This document shows, piece by piece, positions 20,766 through 28,596 of a stretch of 64,000 nucleotides of DNA. Under the pieces are notes generated by a model. That model saw only the letters and a program-made list of their open reading frames with translations, was not told the origin of the DNA and ran no database searches. The first letter of the stretch is position 1. The number at the start of each line of letters is the position of its first letter. A program made the position numbers and the translations under genes. The stretch comes from Sphingosinithalassobacter sp. CS137 (GTDB lineage Bacteria > Pseudomonadota > Alphaproteobacteria > Sphingomonadales > Sphingomonadaceae). The DNA is taken from NCBI RefSeq assembly GCF_014334115.1, contig NZ_CP060494.1, forward strand, positions 1,890,501-1,954,500, given 5' to 3'.

Positions 20766-21586
20766 ATCCGATTGCCCGAATGCCCTATGCCGAAGTGATC
20801 GGCGATCCGATCGCACATTCGAAATCGCCCCTGATCCATCGCTTCTGGCTCGACGCGATGGGAATCGCGGCAGAGTATCGCGCCGAGCGGGTATCGGCAG
20901 ACGGCCTGAAGGCATATTTCGAGTCGCGACGCGAAGATGATGACTGGTGCGGCTGCAACATCACCATCCCGCACAAGGAAACAGCGCTCGACCATGTCGA
21001 GGACCGGGGGGACGTGCGCGGCTCGATCGGCGCGATCAACTGCGTCCTGCGCGCCGAGGATGGAGCGTTGATCGGCACCAATACCGATGCGGCCGGCTTC
21101 TATGCTCCGCTAGCCGGCTTTTCTCTGGAAGGAGCGCATGCCGCGGTGATCGGCGCGGGGGGCGCGGCGCGGGCGGTCCTCTTTGCGCTGTCACGAGTCG
21201 GGATCGGTCGAGTCACGCTGTTCAACCGCAATGCGCTCAAGGCAGCGGGGCTGCTTGCCACCTTCGGGATCAAGGGGGATGCAGTACCGCTCGATGCGCC
21301 GCTGCCACCGGTCGATCTGCTGGTGAATGCGAGCCCGCTGGGCATGGCTGGCCAGCCGCCGCTCGACCTTGATCTCGCGCCGCTCCCCCAGGACGCGCTC
21401 GTGTACGACCTCGTCTATGCGCCGCTCGAAACTCCTCTGCTGGCGCGCGCGCGGGCGCGGGAGATCGATACGATCGACGGACTCGAGATGCTGATCGGCC
21501 AGGCTGCTCTGGCGTTCGAGCTGTTTTTCGCCGTCCAGCCGCCGCGCGATCGCGACGACGAACTCCGCGCACTGTTGCTGCGATGA
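20762..21586 (+). CDS. aroE: Shikimate dehydrogenase
   Basis: A 274-aa NADP-dependent enzyme converting 3-dehydroshikimate to shikimate in the aromatic amino-acid pathway. The substrate site shows AHSKSPLIH and the catalytic lysine in ITIPHKE; the nucleotide-binding loop is GAGGAARAV with NRNALKA after it, and GLEMLIGQAALAFELF closes the C-terminus. The start is GTG at 20762, overlapping the maf stop; its TGA overlaps the coaE ATG. Coupled translation runs from ppsR to coaE. Confidence 0.96.
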   Translation: MNPIARMPYAEVIGDPIAHSKSPLIHRFWLDAMGIAAEYRAERVSADGLKAYFESRREDDDWCGCNITIPHKETALDHVEDRGDVRGSIGAINCVLRAEDGALIGTNTDAAGFYAPLAGFSLEGAHAAVIGAGGAARAVLFALSRVGIGRVTLFNRNALKAAGLLATFGIKGDAVPLDAPLPPVDLLVNASPLGMAGQPPLDLDLAPLPQDALVYDLVYAPLETPLLARARAREIDTIDGLEMLIGQAALAFELFFAVQPPRDRDDELRALLLR

Positions 21587-22176
21587 TCGTGCTGGGGCTC
21601 ACCGGATCGATCGGCATGGGCAAATCGACGGTCGCGCAGATGTTCGCCGACGAAGGAATCCCCGTGTTCGATGCCGATGCAGTGGTGCACCGGCTCCAGG
21701 GGCGGGGGGGCCAATTGGTCGCGGCGATCGAGGCGGCGTTCCCAGATACGACCGGCGAGGCAGGGGTGAATCGCACGGCCTTGGGCGAAGCGGTGTTCGG
21801 CGATCCCGCCGCGCTCGCCCGGCTGGAGGCGCTGGTGCACCCCGCCGTCGCCGCCGAGCGAGAGACGTTTCTGGCTGCAAACAGCGATGCGCCGCTCGTG
21901 CTGCTGGATATTCCGCTTCTCTTCGAGGGTGATGGCTGGCGGCAGGTCGATAGGATCGCCGTGGTGTCGGCGCCTGCCGAGGTGCAGCGTGCCCGCGTGC
22001 TGGCCCGGCCGGGCATGACCGAGGACCGATTCGAAGCCATCCGCGTGAAACAGCTTCCGGACGCGGAAAAGCGCGCACGCGCCGACTTCGTCATTCCGAC
22101 GGGTGGGTCCCTCGATGCGACGCGAGCGGCGGTGCGTGAGGTGATCGCTTGCCTCACCGGCGCGCCCGAGGAATAA
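21583..22176 (+). CDS. coaE: Dephospho-CoA kinase
   Basis: A 197-aa enzyme phosphorylating dephospho-CoA, the last step of CoA synthesis. The P-loop is GLTGSIGMGKST at residues 5-16, followed by the substrate-binding FDADAVVHRL and the lid region PLVLLDIPLLFEG. It overlaps aroE by 4 bp and lies 7 bp before dnaQ. Length is normal for the family. Confidence 0.96.
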   Translation: MIVLGLTGSIGMGKSTVAQMFADEGIPVFDADAVVHRLQGRGGQLVAAIEAAFPDTTGEAGVNRTALGEAVFGDPAALARLEALVHPAVAAERETFLAANSDAPLVLLDIPLLFEGDGWRQVDRIAVVSAPAEVQRARVLARPGMTEDRFEAIRVKQLPDAEKRARADFVIPTGGSLDATRAAVREVIACLTGAPEE

Positions 22177-22183
22177 GCAAGCC

Positions 22184-22876
22184 ATGCGCGAAATCGTGTT
22201 CGATACCGAAACGACGGGACTGAGCTTTCCGGGCGGCGACCGGCTGGTCGAGATCGGCTGTGTCGAGCTGGTCAATCGCGTGCCCACCGGGCGCAGCTTC
22301 CACGCCTATCTGAACCCCGAGCGGCGCATGCCGGCCGAGGCGTTCGCCGTGCACGGCCTTTCCGACGTGTTCCTGTCCGACAAGCCGCTGTTTCCCGATA
22401 TCTGCGAGAAACTGCTCGAGTTCCTCGGGGATTGCCCGCTGGTCGCGCATAATGCGAGCTTCGACTTCGGGTTTCTGAACGGCGAACTCGGCCGGTGCGG
22501 GCGCCCCCAGGTGCACGGCGACCGGATGGTCGATACGCTGACGATCGCTCGCGTTCGGCACCCCGGGGCGAAGCACACGCTGGACGCCCTGTGCACGCGC
22601 TATGGCATCGATTTGAGCCAGCGCACGGTGCACGGCGCGCTGCTCGACGCCCAGCTGCTGGCGCAGGTCTATGTCGAGCTGACGGGCGGGCGTCAGATCA
22701 CTCTGGGTCTCGTCGAGGACGCGCCCGTGATGCCCGAAACGCCGCGCGAGGCGCCTTCGCGGGTGCATGTGCGCCCGGCGCGGCCATTCGCCGCCACGCG
22801 CGCAGAGCTAGAGCGGCATGCCGCCTTCGTCGCGACGCTGGAATCGCCGCTGTGGCACGCGGCGGGCTCCAGTTGA
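22184..22876 (+). CDS. dnaQ: DNA polymerase III epsilon subunit (3'-5' proofreading exonuclease)
   Basis: A 230-aa DEDDh exonuclease that proofreads replication. Metal ligands are Asp7 and Glu9 in FDTETTGL, the third acidic residue in HNASFDFGFL and the His/Asp pair in VHGALLDAQLLA. The C-terminal stretch after about residue 185 is a flexible tail that in this family contacts the alpha subunit. It is the last gene of the ppsR-maf-aroE-coaE-dnaQ group beside the putative origin. Confidence 0.96.
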   Translation: MREIVFDTETTGLSFPGGDRLVEIGCVELVNRVPTGRSFHAYLNPERRMPAEAFAVHGLSDVFLSDKPLFPDICEKLLEFLGDCPLVAHNASFDFGFLNGELGRCGRPQVHGDRMVDTLTIARVRHPGAKHTLDALCTRYGIDLSQRTVHGALLDAQLLAQVYVELTGGRQITLGLVEDAPVMPETPREAPSRVHVRPARPFAATRAELERHAAFVATLESPLWHAAGSS

Positions 22877-22932
22877 CGCTCCCCGGGCGGGTGCCTAGGT
22901 GCACGCCCTAAACAGCGTTTGGAGAGTATGTC

Positions 22933-23514
22933 ATGGATATCCGCGTTTCGGGCCATCAGGTCGATACGGGAGACGCCTTGCGGGCTCATGTGGACGACCG
23001 CCTCCAGGGTATCGCCGACAAATATTTCTCGCGCGCGATTTCGGCCCAGGTCACTTTCGGCAAGGGGCCGCACGACAATGGCTTCACCTGCGACATCGTC
23101 GCCCATGTGATGCAGGGGCTGGTGCTCAAGGGGAGCAACAGCGGCATGGATGCGCATGGCGCATTCGACGGCGCGGCCGACAAGATCGAAAAGCAGCTGC
23201 GCCGCTACATGCGGCGGCTCAAGGACCGGAACAACAGCCAGCAGATCGCGGCGATCGAAAGCGCCGCCGTCGACAATGCGGGCTATACGGTGTTCGGCAG
23301 TGCCGAAGAGGAAGAAGCATCCGATGCGCCGCCGATCGTCGCAGAGACGCGAGTCGACGTGCCGGATGCGAGCGTGTCCGACGCAGTGATGATGCTCGAT
23401 CTTCGCAATACCAATGCGCTTCTCTTCCGCAACAGCGTTAGCGGCGCCTACAATATGGTGTATCGGCGCGACGACGGCACGATCGGCTGGGTGGAGCCCA
23501 ATCGCACGTCCTGA
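22933..23514 (+). CDS. hpf: Ribosome hibernation-promoting factor, long form
   Basis: A 193-aa long HPF. The N-terminal domain (MDIRVSGHQVDTGDALRAHV, with GFTCDIVAHVM) binds the 30S subunit; after a linker, the C-terminal domain (LDLRNTNALLFRNSVSGAYN, MVYRRDDGTIGWVEP) drives 100S ribosome dimers. GGAGAG lies 6 bp before the ATG. The 56 bp after dnaQ is enough for its own promoter. It precedes ptsN, a common pairing. Confidence 0.95.
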   Translation: MDIRVSGHQVDTGDALRAHVDDRLQGIADKYFSRAISAQVTFGKGPHDNGFTCDIVAHVMQGLVLKGSNSGMDAHGAFDGAADKIEKQLRRYMRRLKDRNNSQQIAAIESAAVDNAGYTVFGSAEEEEASDAPPIVAETRVDVPDASVSDAVMMLDLRNTNALLFRNSVSGAYNMVYRRDDGTIGWVEPNRTS

Positions 23515-23552
23515 CCCCGATTCTGCCGCGCCTCCGGCAATCTGGAACTCGA

Positions 23553-24020
23553 ATGACCGATCTCAGCGATTTGCTCTTGCCCGAGGCCGTCGTCGCGGGC
23601 TTGACCGTCGGCAGCAAGAAGACACTGTTCCATCAGCTCGGGGTGATCGCGAGCAGTGCCTATGCCGTGGATTCAGAGCAGGTGACTCGTGCGATCTCCG
23701 CACGGGAGCGACTTGGATCAACCGGCTTCGGCGGTGGGATCGCCATTCCGCATGGCAAGCTCGAAGGGCTGCGGCGCGTGGTGGGCGTTTTCGCTCGACT
23801 GGAACAGCCGATCGACTTCGCGGCAGTCGACGATCTTCCGGTCGATCTGGTGTTTCTGCTGCTGTCGCCGGTGGGAGCGGGTGCCGCGCATCTCAAGGCG
23901 CTGGCGCGAGTGTCGCGCCAGATGCGCGACCGCGCCTTCACTGACAAGCTTCGCGGTGCAGGCTCCACCGATGCGCTCTTCGCACTGCTGTCGGCCGTGG
24001 AGTCCCGTGACGCTGCCTGA
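23553..24020 (+). CDS. ptsN: Nitrogen-PTS EIIA protein
   Basis: A 155-aa EIIA-Ntr phosphocarrier of the regulatory PTS that controls metabolism and potassium transport by its phosphorylation state. The phosphorylated histidine is His67 in GGIAIPHGKL. Core elements GSKKTLFHQLG and LVFLLLSPVGAGAAHLKALA are present. It follows hpf by 38 bp and overlaps the next gene by 14 bp. Confidence 0.93.
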   Translation: MTDLSDLLLPEAVVAGLTVGSKKTLFHQLGVIASSAYAVDSEQVTRAISARERLGSTGFGGGIAIPHGKLEGLRRVVGVFARLEQPIDFAAVDDLPVDLVFLLLSPVGAGAAHLKALARVSRQMRDRAFTDKLRGAGSTDALFALLSAVESRDAA

Positions 24021-24489
24021 TTCCGCTCCGCCCGCCGTCGTGGGCGCCGAGGCGCATTTTCGCGCGCTCGAGTCGCTCTACTCTGCCGCGCCGATCAACC
24101 GACTGTTCGAATCCGAGCTCGAGATTCCAGCGAGCGGCTTCGCGCGAATTCTTTTCACCATCGACAGCCGGTTCTTCCACGCCGGCGGCGCCGCGCATGG
24201 CACCAGCTATTTCAAGATGCTCGACGATGCGGCCTTCTACGCCGCCAACAGCCTCGTGACCGATCGGTTTCTGCTGACCACCGCGTTCAATCTGCTGTTC
24301 ACTCGGCCGCTGCGGGAGGGGCCGGTGGTTGCCGAAGGACGTTGGGTAAGCGGGCAGCGGCGCGTGTTCGTCGCGGAGGCGCGACTCGTCGATTCGAGCG
24401 GCGAGGAAGCGGCACGCGGTACGGGCACCTTCATGCGGTCCCGGATTCCGCTCGCTACTCTGCCGGGCTATCGCAAGGATGCGGCGTGA
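24007..24489 (+). CDS. Hotdog-fold thioesterase (PaaI-like)
   Basis: A 160-aa hotdog-fold protein. The core shows FFHAGGAAHGTSYFKMLDDAA, a helix after a His/Gly turn as in acyl-CoA thioesterases, then TAFNLLFTRPLREGPVVAEG and a closing strand ARGTGTFMRS. The start is GTG at 24007 within the last codons of ptsN; it overlaps the DUF1491 gene by 4 bp. The acyl substrate is not predictable; the neighbours give no pathway. Confidence 0.82.
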   Translation: MTLPDSAPPAVVGAEAHFRALESLYSAAPINRLFESELEIPASGFARILFTIDSRFFHAGGAAHGTSYFKMLDDAAFYAANSLVTDRFLLTTAFNLLFTRPLREGPVVAEGRWVSGQRRVFVAEARLVDSSGEEAARGTGTFMRSRIPLATLPGYRKDAA

Positions 24490-24827
24490 GCGACCGGCCC
24501 GCCAGCGGCGTGCTGGTGAGCGCACTGATCCGCCGAGTGCATTCCGAAGGAGGCGCTGCCGCAGTGCTCGCCCGCGGCGACGCCCAGGCGGGCGGAATCC
24601 TTATCCTGGCGCTGGAACGCGGCGCGAATCCGAGCTTCTACGAGCGTGGCCTGGGACCGCAAGGAAGGGCGGTTCTGCTCGAATCCGGCCCTTCGGATCT
24701 GGCGCAGGAAGCCGATGCCACGGCCTATTGGCAGCGGCGGCGCGCGCGCGATCCGGATCTATGGGTTATTGAGCTGGATATCGCAGCGGCGGAACGGTTC
24801 GCCGCTGAAACGATCCTTTTCGATTGA
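24486..24827 (+). CDS. DUF1491 family protein
   Basis: A 113-aa protein beginning at GTG (24486) with the thioesterase stop overlapped (GTGA). It shows the DUF1491 pattern: SALIRRVHSEGGAAAVLARG, AGGILILALERG, then YWQRRRARDPDLWVIELDI near the C-terminus. No signal or membrane segment is present. The family is alphaproteobacterial and uncharacterised; it typically follows ptsN or thioesterase genes. Confidence 0.85.
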   Translation: MSDRPASGVLVSALIRRVHSEGGAAAVLARGDAQAGGILILALERGANPSFYERGLGPQGRAVLLESGPSDLAQEADATAYWQRRRARDPDLWVIELDIAAAERFAAETILFD

Positions 24828-24926
24828 CTTTGGTGCACTGCGGAAGGATTAGCGCGCCTCGTTAAGATCGCGTTGTGCCTGTCGAGGTGTGAAATCGGCC
24901 GGTTACGCAGTCGGGGGGGAACCCGG

Positions 24927-24952
24927 CAGTCCCTGATTATGAAAAGGGACTG
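24927..24952. promoter_or_regulatory. Inverted repeat in the 5' region of the SleB-type hydrolase gene
   Basis: CAGTCCCT (24927-24934) and AGGGACTG (24945-24952) form a perfect 8-bp stem around a 10-nt loop, 33 bp before the ATG at 24986. There is no T-run, so it is not an intrinsic terminator. It could be a protein-binding dyad or an mRNA hairpin near the ribosome-binding site. Confidence 0.5.
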
Positions 24953-24985
24953 AGCCGCGTACTCACCGCATTCACACGAAGATAG

Positions 24986-25648
24986 ATGAAGCTCACGTTT
25001 CGCGCTGCGGCAATCGCGGCTGTGACTTTTTGTGCTGGCGCAGTGGCAAGTGCCACGACGCCGGGGTTCGCATTCGAACTCCAGGACGCGGCCCTCCAAC
25101 AGTTCAACCCTCAGGAACCCGAAATGGTTCCCCCGCCGCCCGCTGCGGCGGTTCCGCTTCCCGCGATCGGCAATATCCAGACCGGCGACTCGCCTGTCGT
25201 CGCCGACGCCTCCGAGGAAGATGCGATCGATGCGGAGTTCGCTTCGCTCTCCGAGGCCGTCGATGCGCAGAACACCGCTGCCGCGGCCGATCGGGAACTC
25301 CGCTGCCTTGCGACCGGCGTTTACTACGAGTCGAAGGGCGAGCCGCTGGCCGGCCAGCTGGCGGTGGCCAATGTGATCCTCAATCGCGCAGCCTCCGGCC
25401 GCTATCCGCGCTCGGTCTGTTCGGTGCTCACGCAGCGTGGCCAGTTCTCCTTCGTTCGGGGCGGTCGCCTGCCGACGCCGCCGAACGACCGCGCATGGCG
25501 GCGCGCGCTGGCCGTGGCGCAGGTCGCTGAGCGCGACCTGTGGGAAAGCCCCGTGCCCGAAGCGCTGTTCTTCCACGCTAATTATGTCTCGCCGAACTGG
25601 GGCCGCCCGCGCGTGGCCGCCATCGGCAACCATATCTTCTATCGTTGA
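24986..25648 (+). CDS. SleB/CwlJ-type cell-wall hydrolase
   Basis: A 220-aa exported protein. A signal peptide (to about residue 24) is followed by a Pro/Ala-rich linker with PPPPAAAVPLPA and a C-terminal hydrolase_2 domain from about residue 105: LATGVYYESKGEPLAGQLAV, with the likely catalytic glutamate at Glu115, then VANVILNRA and FFHANYVSPNW. Such domains cleave peptidoglycan (lytic transglycosylase or amidase type). It is monocistronic: a hairpin precedes it at 24927 and a strong one follows at 25655. Confidence 0.9.
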   Translation: MKLTFRAAAIAAVTFCAGAVASATTPGFAFELQDAALQQFNPQEPEMVPPPPAAAVPLPAIGNIQTGDSPVVADASEEDAIDAEFASLSEAVDAQNTAAAADRELRCLATGVYYESKGEPLAGQLAVANVILNRAASGRYPRSVCSVLTQRGQFSFVRGGRLPTPPNDRAWRRALAVAQVAERDLWESPVPEALFFHANYVSPNWGRPRVAAIGNHIFYR

Positions 25649-25654
25649 TCGACG

Positions 25655-25681
25655 CGGGGGGAAGGGGCGCCCTTCCCCCCG
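25655..25681 (+). terminator. Stem-loop terminator after the SleB-type hydrolase gene
   Basis: A perfect 12-bp stem (25655-25666 with 25670-25681) around a 3-nt loop, beginning 6 bp after the stop codon. The stem is G-run against C-run and there is no T-tract, so it may need Rho or act mainly as an mRNA 3' stabiliser. Its right end touches the LexA box at 25681. Confidence 0.65.
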
Positions 25682-25695
25682 TTCGTGAAACGTTC
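25681..25695 (+). promoter_or_regulatory. LexA (SOS) box of mmcB
   Basis: GTTC-GTGAAAC-GTTC, an exact match to the alphaproteobacterial LexA operator GTTC-N7-GTTC, 13 bp before the mmcB ATG at 25709. The Caulobacter homologue mmcB is a known SOS gene for mitomycin C resistance. Confidence 0.88.
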
Positions 25696-25708
25696 TAGCG
25701 TCCGGCGC

Positions 25709-26206
25709 ATGCGCCAGGAGCCGCTCCCGACCGCCGGCAGATCGGATTCGCCGCTTCCTCTCCAGGCCGGAGACGTGGCGCGCGGAGTCTGCCGGATGCT
25801 GCTTCGCCACGACTGCGTGGCGATGGCCGAGGTTTCGCTGAGCGACGGGCGTCGCGCCGACCTGATGGCGCTCGATTCGCGTGGCACCATCGTCATCGTC
25901 GAGATCAAAGTGTCACGCGCGGACTTGCTCGGCGACTCGAAATGGACCGATTACCTCGCGCATTGCGACCGCTTCTTCTGGGCGGTGCCTGCGGGATTCG
26001 ATCATAGTCCGCTCGCGCAGCCAAGCTTCCTTCCAGAGCGCACCGGCATCATCGTGGCGGATAGATATGACGCGGCGATCCTGCGCGAGGCGCAGAGCGT
26101 GCCAATGGCGCCAGCGACTCGGCGCAAATGCACGCTTGCCTTCGCTCGACGGGCAGGCCGGCGCCTGCTCCACCTGGTCGATCCCGAAGCCGAGCCGCCG
26201 GTCTGA
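25709..26206 (+). CDS. mmcB: MmcB family DNA repair protein
   Basis: A 165-aa protein with a PD-(D/E)XK nuclease-like core: AEVSLSDGRRADLMALDSRG, then IVIVEIKVSRADLLGDSKW, where the Asp and the E-x-K form the expected metal site. MmcB contributes to mitomycin C resistance in Caulobacter. A GTG at 25685 would open the frame 8 codons earlier, but that codon lies inside the LexA box, so the ATG at 25709 is chosen. SOS induction is strongly suggested by the operator. Confidence 0.9.
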   Translation: MRQEPLPTAGRSDSPLPLQAGDVARGVCRMLLRHDCVAMAEVSLSDGRRADLMALDSRGTIVIVEIKVSRADLLGDSKWTDYLAHCDRFFWAVPAGFDHSPLAQPSFLPERTGIIVADRYDAAILREAQSVPMAPATRRKCTLAFARRAGRRLLHLVDPEAEPPV

Positions 26207-26225
26207 GCGGCTCGCGGGCCCGCAG

Positions 26226-26834
26226 TCAGCGCAGCGTCGGCCCGGAAACATTCGCCCGCTCGATGCGCGGCGCTGCTTCGAGGAGGTTGCGGATCGACTG
26301 CGACCGAACGTCGCGCGCGGCATATTCGCGCGCGGAAAGTCCGGCGAGAAGATCGGGACGGTCCGGGTCGGCACCGGCATCCAGCAACGTGCGGACGAGC
26401 TGGTAATCCTCGCGCTGCACCGCGACGATCAACGGCGTCTCCCCACGGGTGTTGGCCAGGTTCACGTCCGCGCCCTTTGCGATCAGTGCCTCGATTCCCT
26501 CCAGCCAGCGCAGATTGGCCGAGAGCATCATCGGCGAATTGCCGTCGCTGTCGCGAATGTCGGGGTTGGCGCCGCGCTGAAGCAGGAAGCGAAGGTATGT
26601 GAGGTCCTTGCGCTTGGCGACGATGTGCAGCGCGGCCTCGCCGGTCGTTTGGTCACGCGCGTTCACGATCCGCTGGCCCGGAGTGTTGAGGAAGTTCATT
26701 ACCTCCGTGCCGTCGGCATCGCGAATCGCCTTCAGGAACTTGTAGCCGTCGGAGAAATTCTGCGCCGCTGCGGGGGTGGCGACGAATGCGAGTGCGACGG
26801 CTGCTGCGGCGACGCGCACGAGCTTGCGGGACAT
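26226..26834 (-). CDS. Exported ankyrin-repeat protein
   Basis: A 202-aa protein with a signal peptide (MSRKLVRVAAAAVALAFVAT, cleavage after AAAQ). The mature part has at least four ankyrin repeats: AALHIVAKRKDLTYLRFLLQ, NSPMMLSANLRWLEGIEALI, ETPLIVAVQREDYQLVRTLL and a degenerate fourth ending in LLEAAPRIE. Ankyrin repeats mediate protein-protein contact, here in the periplasm; the partner is unknown. It is divergent from the SCO1 gene (69 bp gap) and converges on mmcB. Confidence 0.88.
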   Translation of the reverse strand: MSRKLVRVAAAAVALAFVATPAAAQNFSDGYKFLKAIRDADGTEVMNFLNTPGQRIVNARDQTTGEAALHIVAKRKDLTYLRFLLQRGANPDIRDSDGNSPMMLSANLRWLEGIEALIAKGADVNLANTRGETPLIVAVQREDYQLVRTLLDAGADPDRPDLLAGLSAREYAARDVRSQSIRNLLEAAPRIERANVSGPTLR

Positions 26835-26903
26835 GACGGAAAGCGACCTCTTGCCTGGGAACCCTTGTAAATCGAAGCCTATCAGATCATTTCCAGCGAT
26901 ACC

Positions 26904-27497
26904 ATGAACAGGATCGCCACTTCGCTCGCCCTGCTGCTCACCGCCGCCTCGCTCTCGGCCTGCGGCAATGGCGGAGAGCCCATGCGGCCGCCGCTCGCCG
27001 GTGCCGCGATCGGGGGCCCGTTCGCGCTCACCGACCAGCAGGGGCGGACGGTGCGCGACAGCGACTTCGCCGGCAAGTATCGGATCGTCTATTTCGGCTA
27101 CACCATGTGCCCCGACGTCTGCCCGGTCGACGTGCAGAACATCGCCGCCGGGCTGCGGGCATTCGAGGCCGCGAACCCGGAGCGCGGCGCCCGGGTGGCG
27201 CCGATCTTCATCACCGTCGATCCCGAGCGCGATACGCCCGAGGTGCTGGCGGAATTCACGTCCGCCTTCCATCCGCGTCTCGTGGGATTGACCGGCAGTG
27301 AAGAGGCGATCGCCGAAGTCGCCCAGGAATATGCGATCTGGCACGAGAAGCAGCAGTCGCCGGGGAACGACGCCTATCTCGTCAACCACAGCCGCCAGGC
27401 CTATCTCATGGGACCCCAAGGCGATCCGATCGCGCTGCTGCACGCCGACGAGTCGCCGGAGGCCGTGGCGGAAGGCCTCGATCGCTGGGTCCAGTGA
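26904..27497 (+). CDS. SCO1/SenC copper-chaperone lipoprotein
   Basis: A 197-aa thioredoxin-fold lipoprotein that delivers copper to the Cu-A centre of cytochrome c oxidase. The signal peptide ends in LSAC (Cys20). The copper ligands are Cys69 and Cys73 in MCPDVCP and His162 in VNHSRQAYL. VYFGYTMCPDVCPVD and FITVDPERDTPEVL are classical for the family. It overlaps the next gene by 4 bp. Confidence 0.95.
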   Translation: MNRIATSLALLLTAASLSACGNGGEPMRPPLAGAAIGGPFALTDQQGRTVRDSDFAGKYRIVYFGYTMCPDVCPVDVQNIAAGLRAFEAANPERGARVAPIFITVDPERDTPEVLAEFTSAFHPRLVGLTGSEEAIAEVAQEYAIWHEKQQSPGNDAYLVNHSRQAYLMGPQGDPIALLHADESPEAVAEGLDRWVQ

Positions 27498-27928
27498 GCG
27501 GCCGCTTCTGGGAAGACGTGCCGCTCGAGCGGCTCGACCGGGCGCAGTGGGAAGCATTGTGTGACGGATGCGGCAAATGCTGCGTCCACAAGCTGGAAGA
27601 CGAAGATACGGGCGAGCTGCTGCCAACCAATGTCGCCTGTCGGTTGCTCGATCGGTCGAGCGGGCGATGCAGCGACTATCGGCACCGCCATGCCTTCGTC
27701 AGCGAATGCGTGCGGCTGACGGCAAGGAGCGTATGGACGATCGATTGGCTCCCTGCAACCTGCGCCTATCGTCTGCGGGCAGCGGGGGAGCAGCTTCCCG
27801 AGTGGCACTATCTCGTCTGCGGTGATCCCGAAGCAGTGCACCGCGCAGGCGAATCGACGCGCGGCTGGACCGTATCGGAAGACGATGCGGGCGATTTCGA
27901 GCACCATCTCGTCGAACGGGCGCTGTGA
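27494..27928 (+). CDS. YcgN/UPF0260 family cysteine-cluster protein
   Basis: A 144-aa cytosolic protein starting at GTG. Cysteines 23, 26, 29 and 30 (ALCDGCGKCCVHKLED), with later ones in VACRLLD, GRCSDY, SECVRL, ATCAYR and VCGDPE, match the UPF0260 zinc/iron cluster family. LLPTNVACRLLDRSSGRCSD is the diagnostic block. The function is unknown. It is coupled to the SCO1 gene upstream and the YgjP-like gene downstream by 4-bp overlaps. Confidence 0.9.
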   Translation: MSGRFWEDVPLERLDRAQWEALCDGCGKCCVHKLEDEDTGELLPTNVACRLLDRSSGRCSDYRHRHAFVSECVRLTARSVWTIDWLPATCAYRLRAAGEQLPEWHYLVCGDPEAVHRAGESTRGWTVSEDDAGDFEHHLVERAL

Positions 27929-28596
27929 ACGACATCGAAGTCGTTCGTCATCCGCGCGCGCGGCGAATGAAGCTCTCTTTCGATCCCGCAACCGGCCAGG
28001 CACGCTTGACGCTGCCGCCGCGGGTGGCGTTGCGCCACGGCCTCGATTGGGCGGAGGAGAAGCGCGGCTGGATCGAGGCCCAGCGCGCCCGGCTGGCGCC
28101 GGCACTGCCGTTCGTGCCGGGCGCGCGGATTCCGTTCGGCGACGCCGAACTCGAAATCGTCACCCTCGATGCGCGCGCGCGCACGCCCCGCCGCGAAGGC
28201 AACCGGCTGCTGTGCGGCGGACCGGCGGAAGGGCTGGACAAGCGAGTCGAGCGTTGGCTGCGGAGCGAGGCGCTGGACCTGCTGCGCTCCGAAACCAGCG
28301 AACTCGCCGCGCTTGCCGGAGTCACCGTCTCGCGGGTGGCGATCGGCGATCCGCGGTCGCGGTGGGGGAGCTGTGCTTCGTCCGGCGCGATCCGCTACAG
28401 CTGGCGGCTGGTGCTTGCACCCGATTTCGTACGCCGAGCGACAGTGGCCCATGAAGTGGCGCATCGCGTCCACATGAATCACGGACCCGCCTTTCATGCA
28501 CTCACCGCAACGCTGCTCGGATGCGATCCGGCGCCGGCGCGGGCGTGGCTGCGCGCCCATGGCCCCCGGCTACACCGGATCGGCCGCTACTCCTGA
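27925..28596 (+). CDS. YgjP-like zinc metallopeptidase (DUF45 / SprT-like)
   Basis: A 223-aa protein with the zinc motif HEVAH at residues 176-180, then the third ligand His186 in HMNHGPAFH, preceded by SRWGSC at 145-150, the signature of the YgjP/WLM-like metallopeptidases. The N-terminal half is a small basic domain (HPRARRMKLSFDPATGQARL). It starts at GTG (27925) and its 3' end overlaps the convergent PBP1A gene by 10 bp. Substrates are unknown. Confidence 0.9.
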   Translation: MNDIEVVRHPRARRMKLSFDPATGQARLTLPPRVALRHGLDWAEEKRGWIEAQRARLAPALPFVPGARIPFGDAELEIVTLDARARTPRREGNRLLCGGPAEGLDKRVERWLRSEALDLLRSETSELAALAGVTVSRVAIGDPRSRWGSCASSGAIRYSWRLVLAPDFVRRATVAHEVAHRVHMNHGPAFHALTATLLGCDPAPARAWLRAHGPRLHRIGRYS

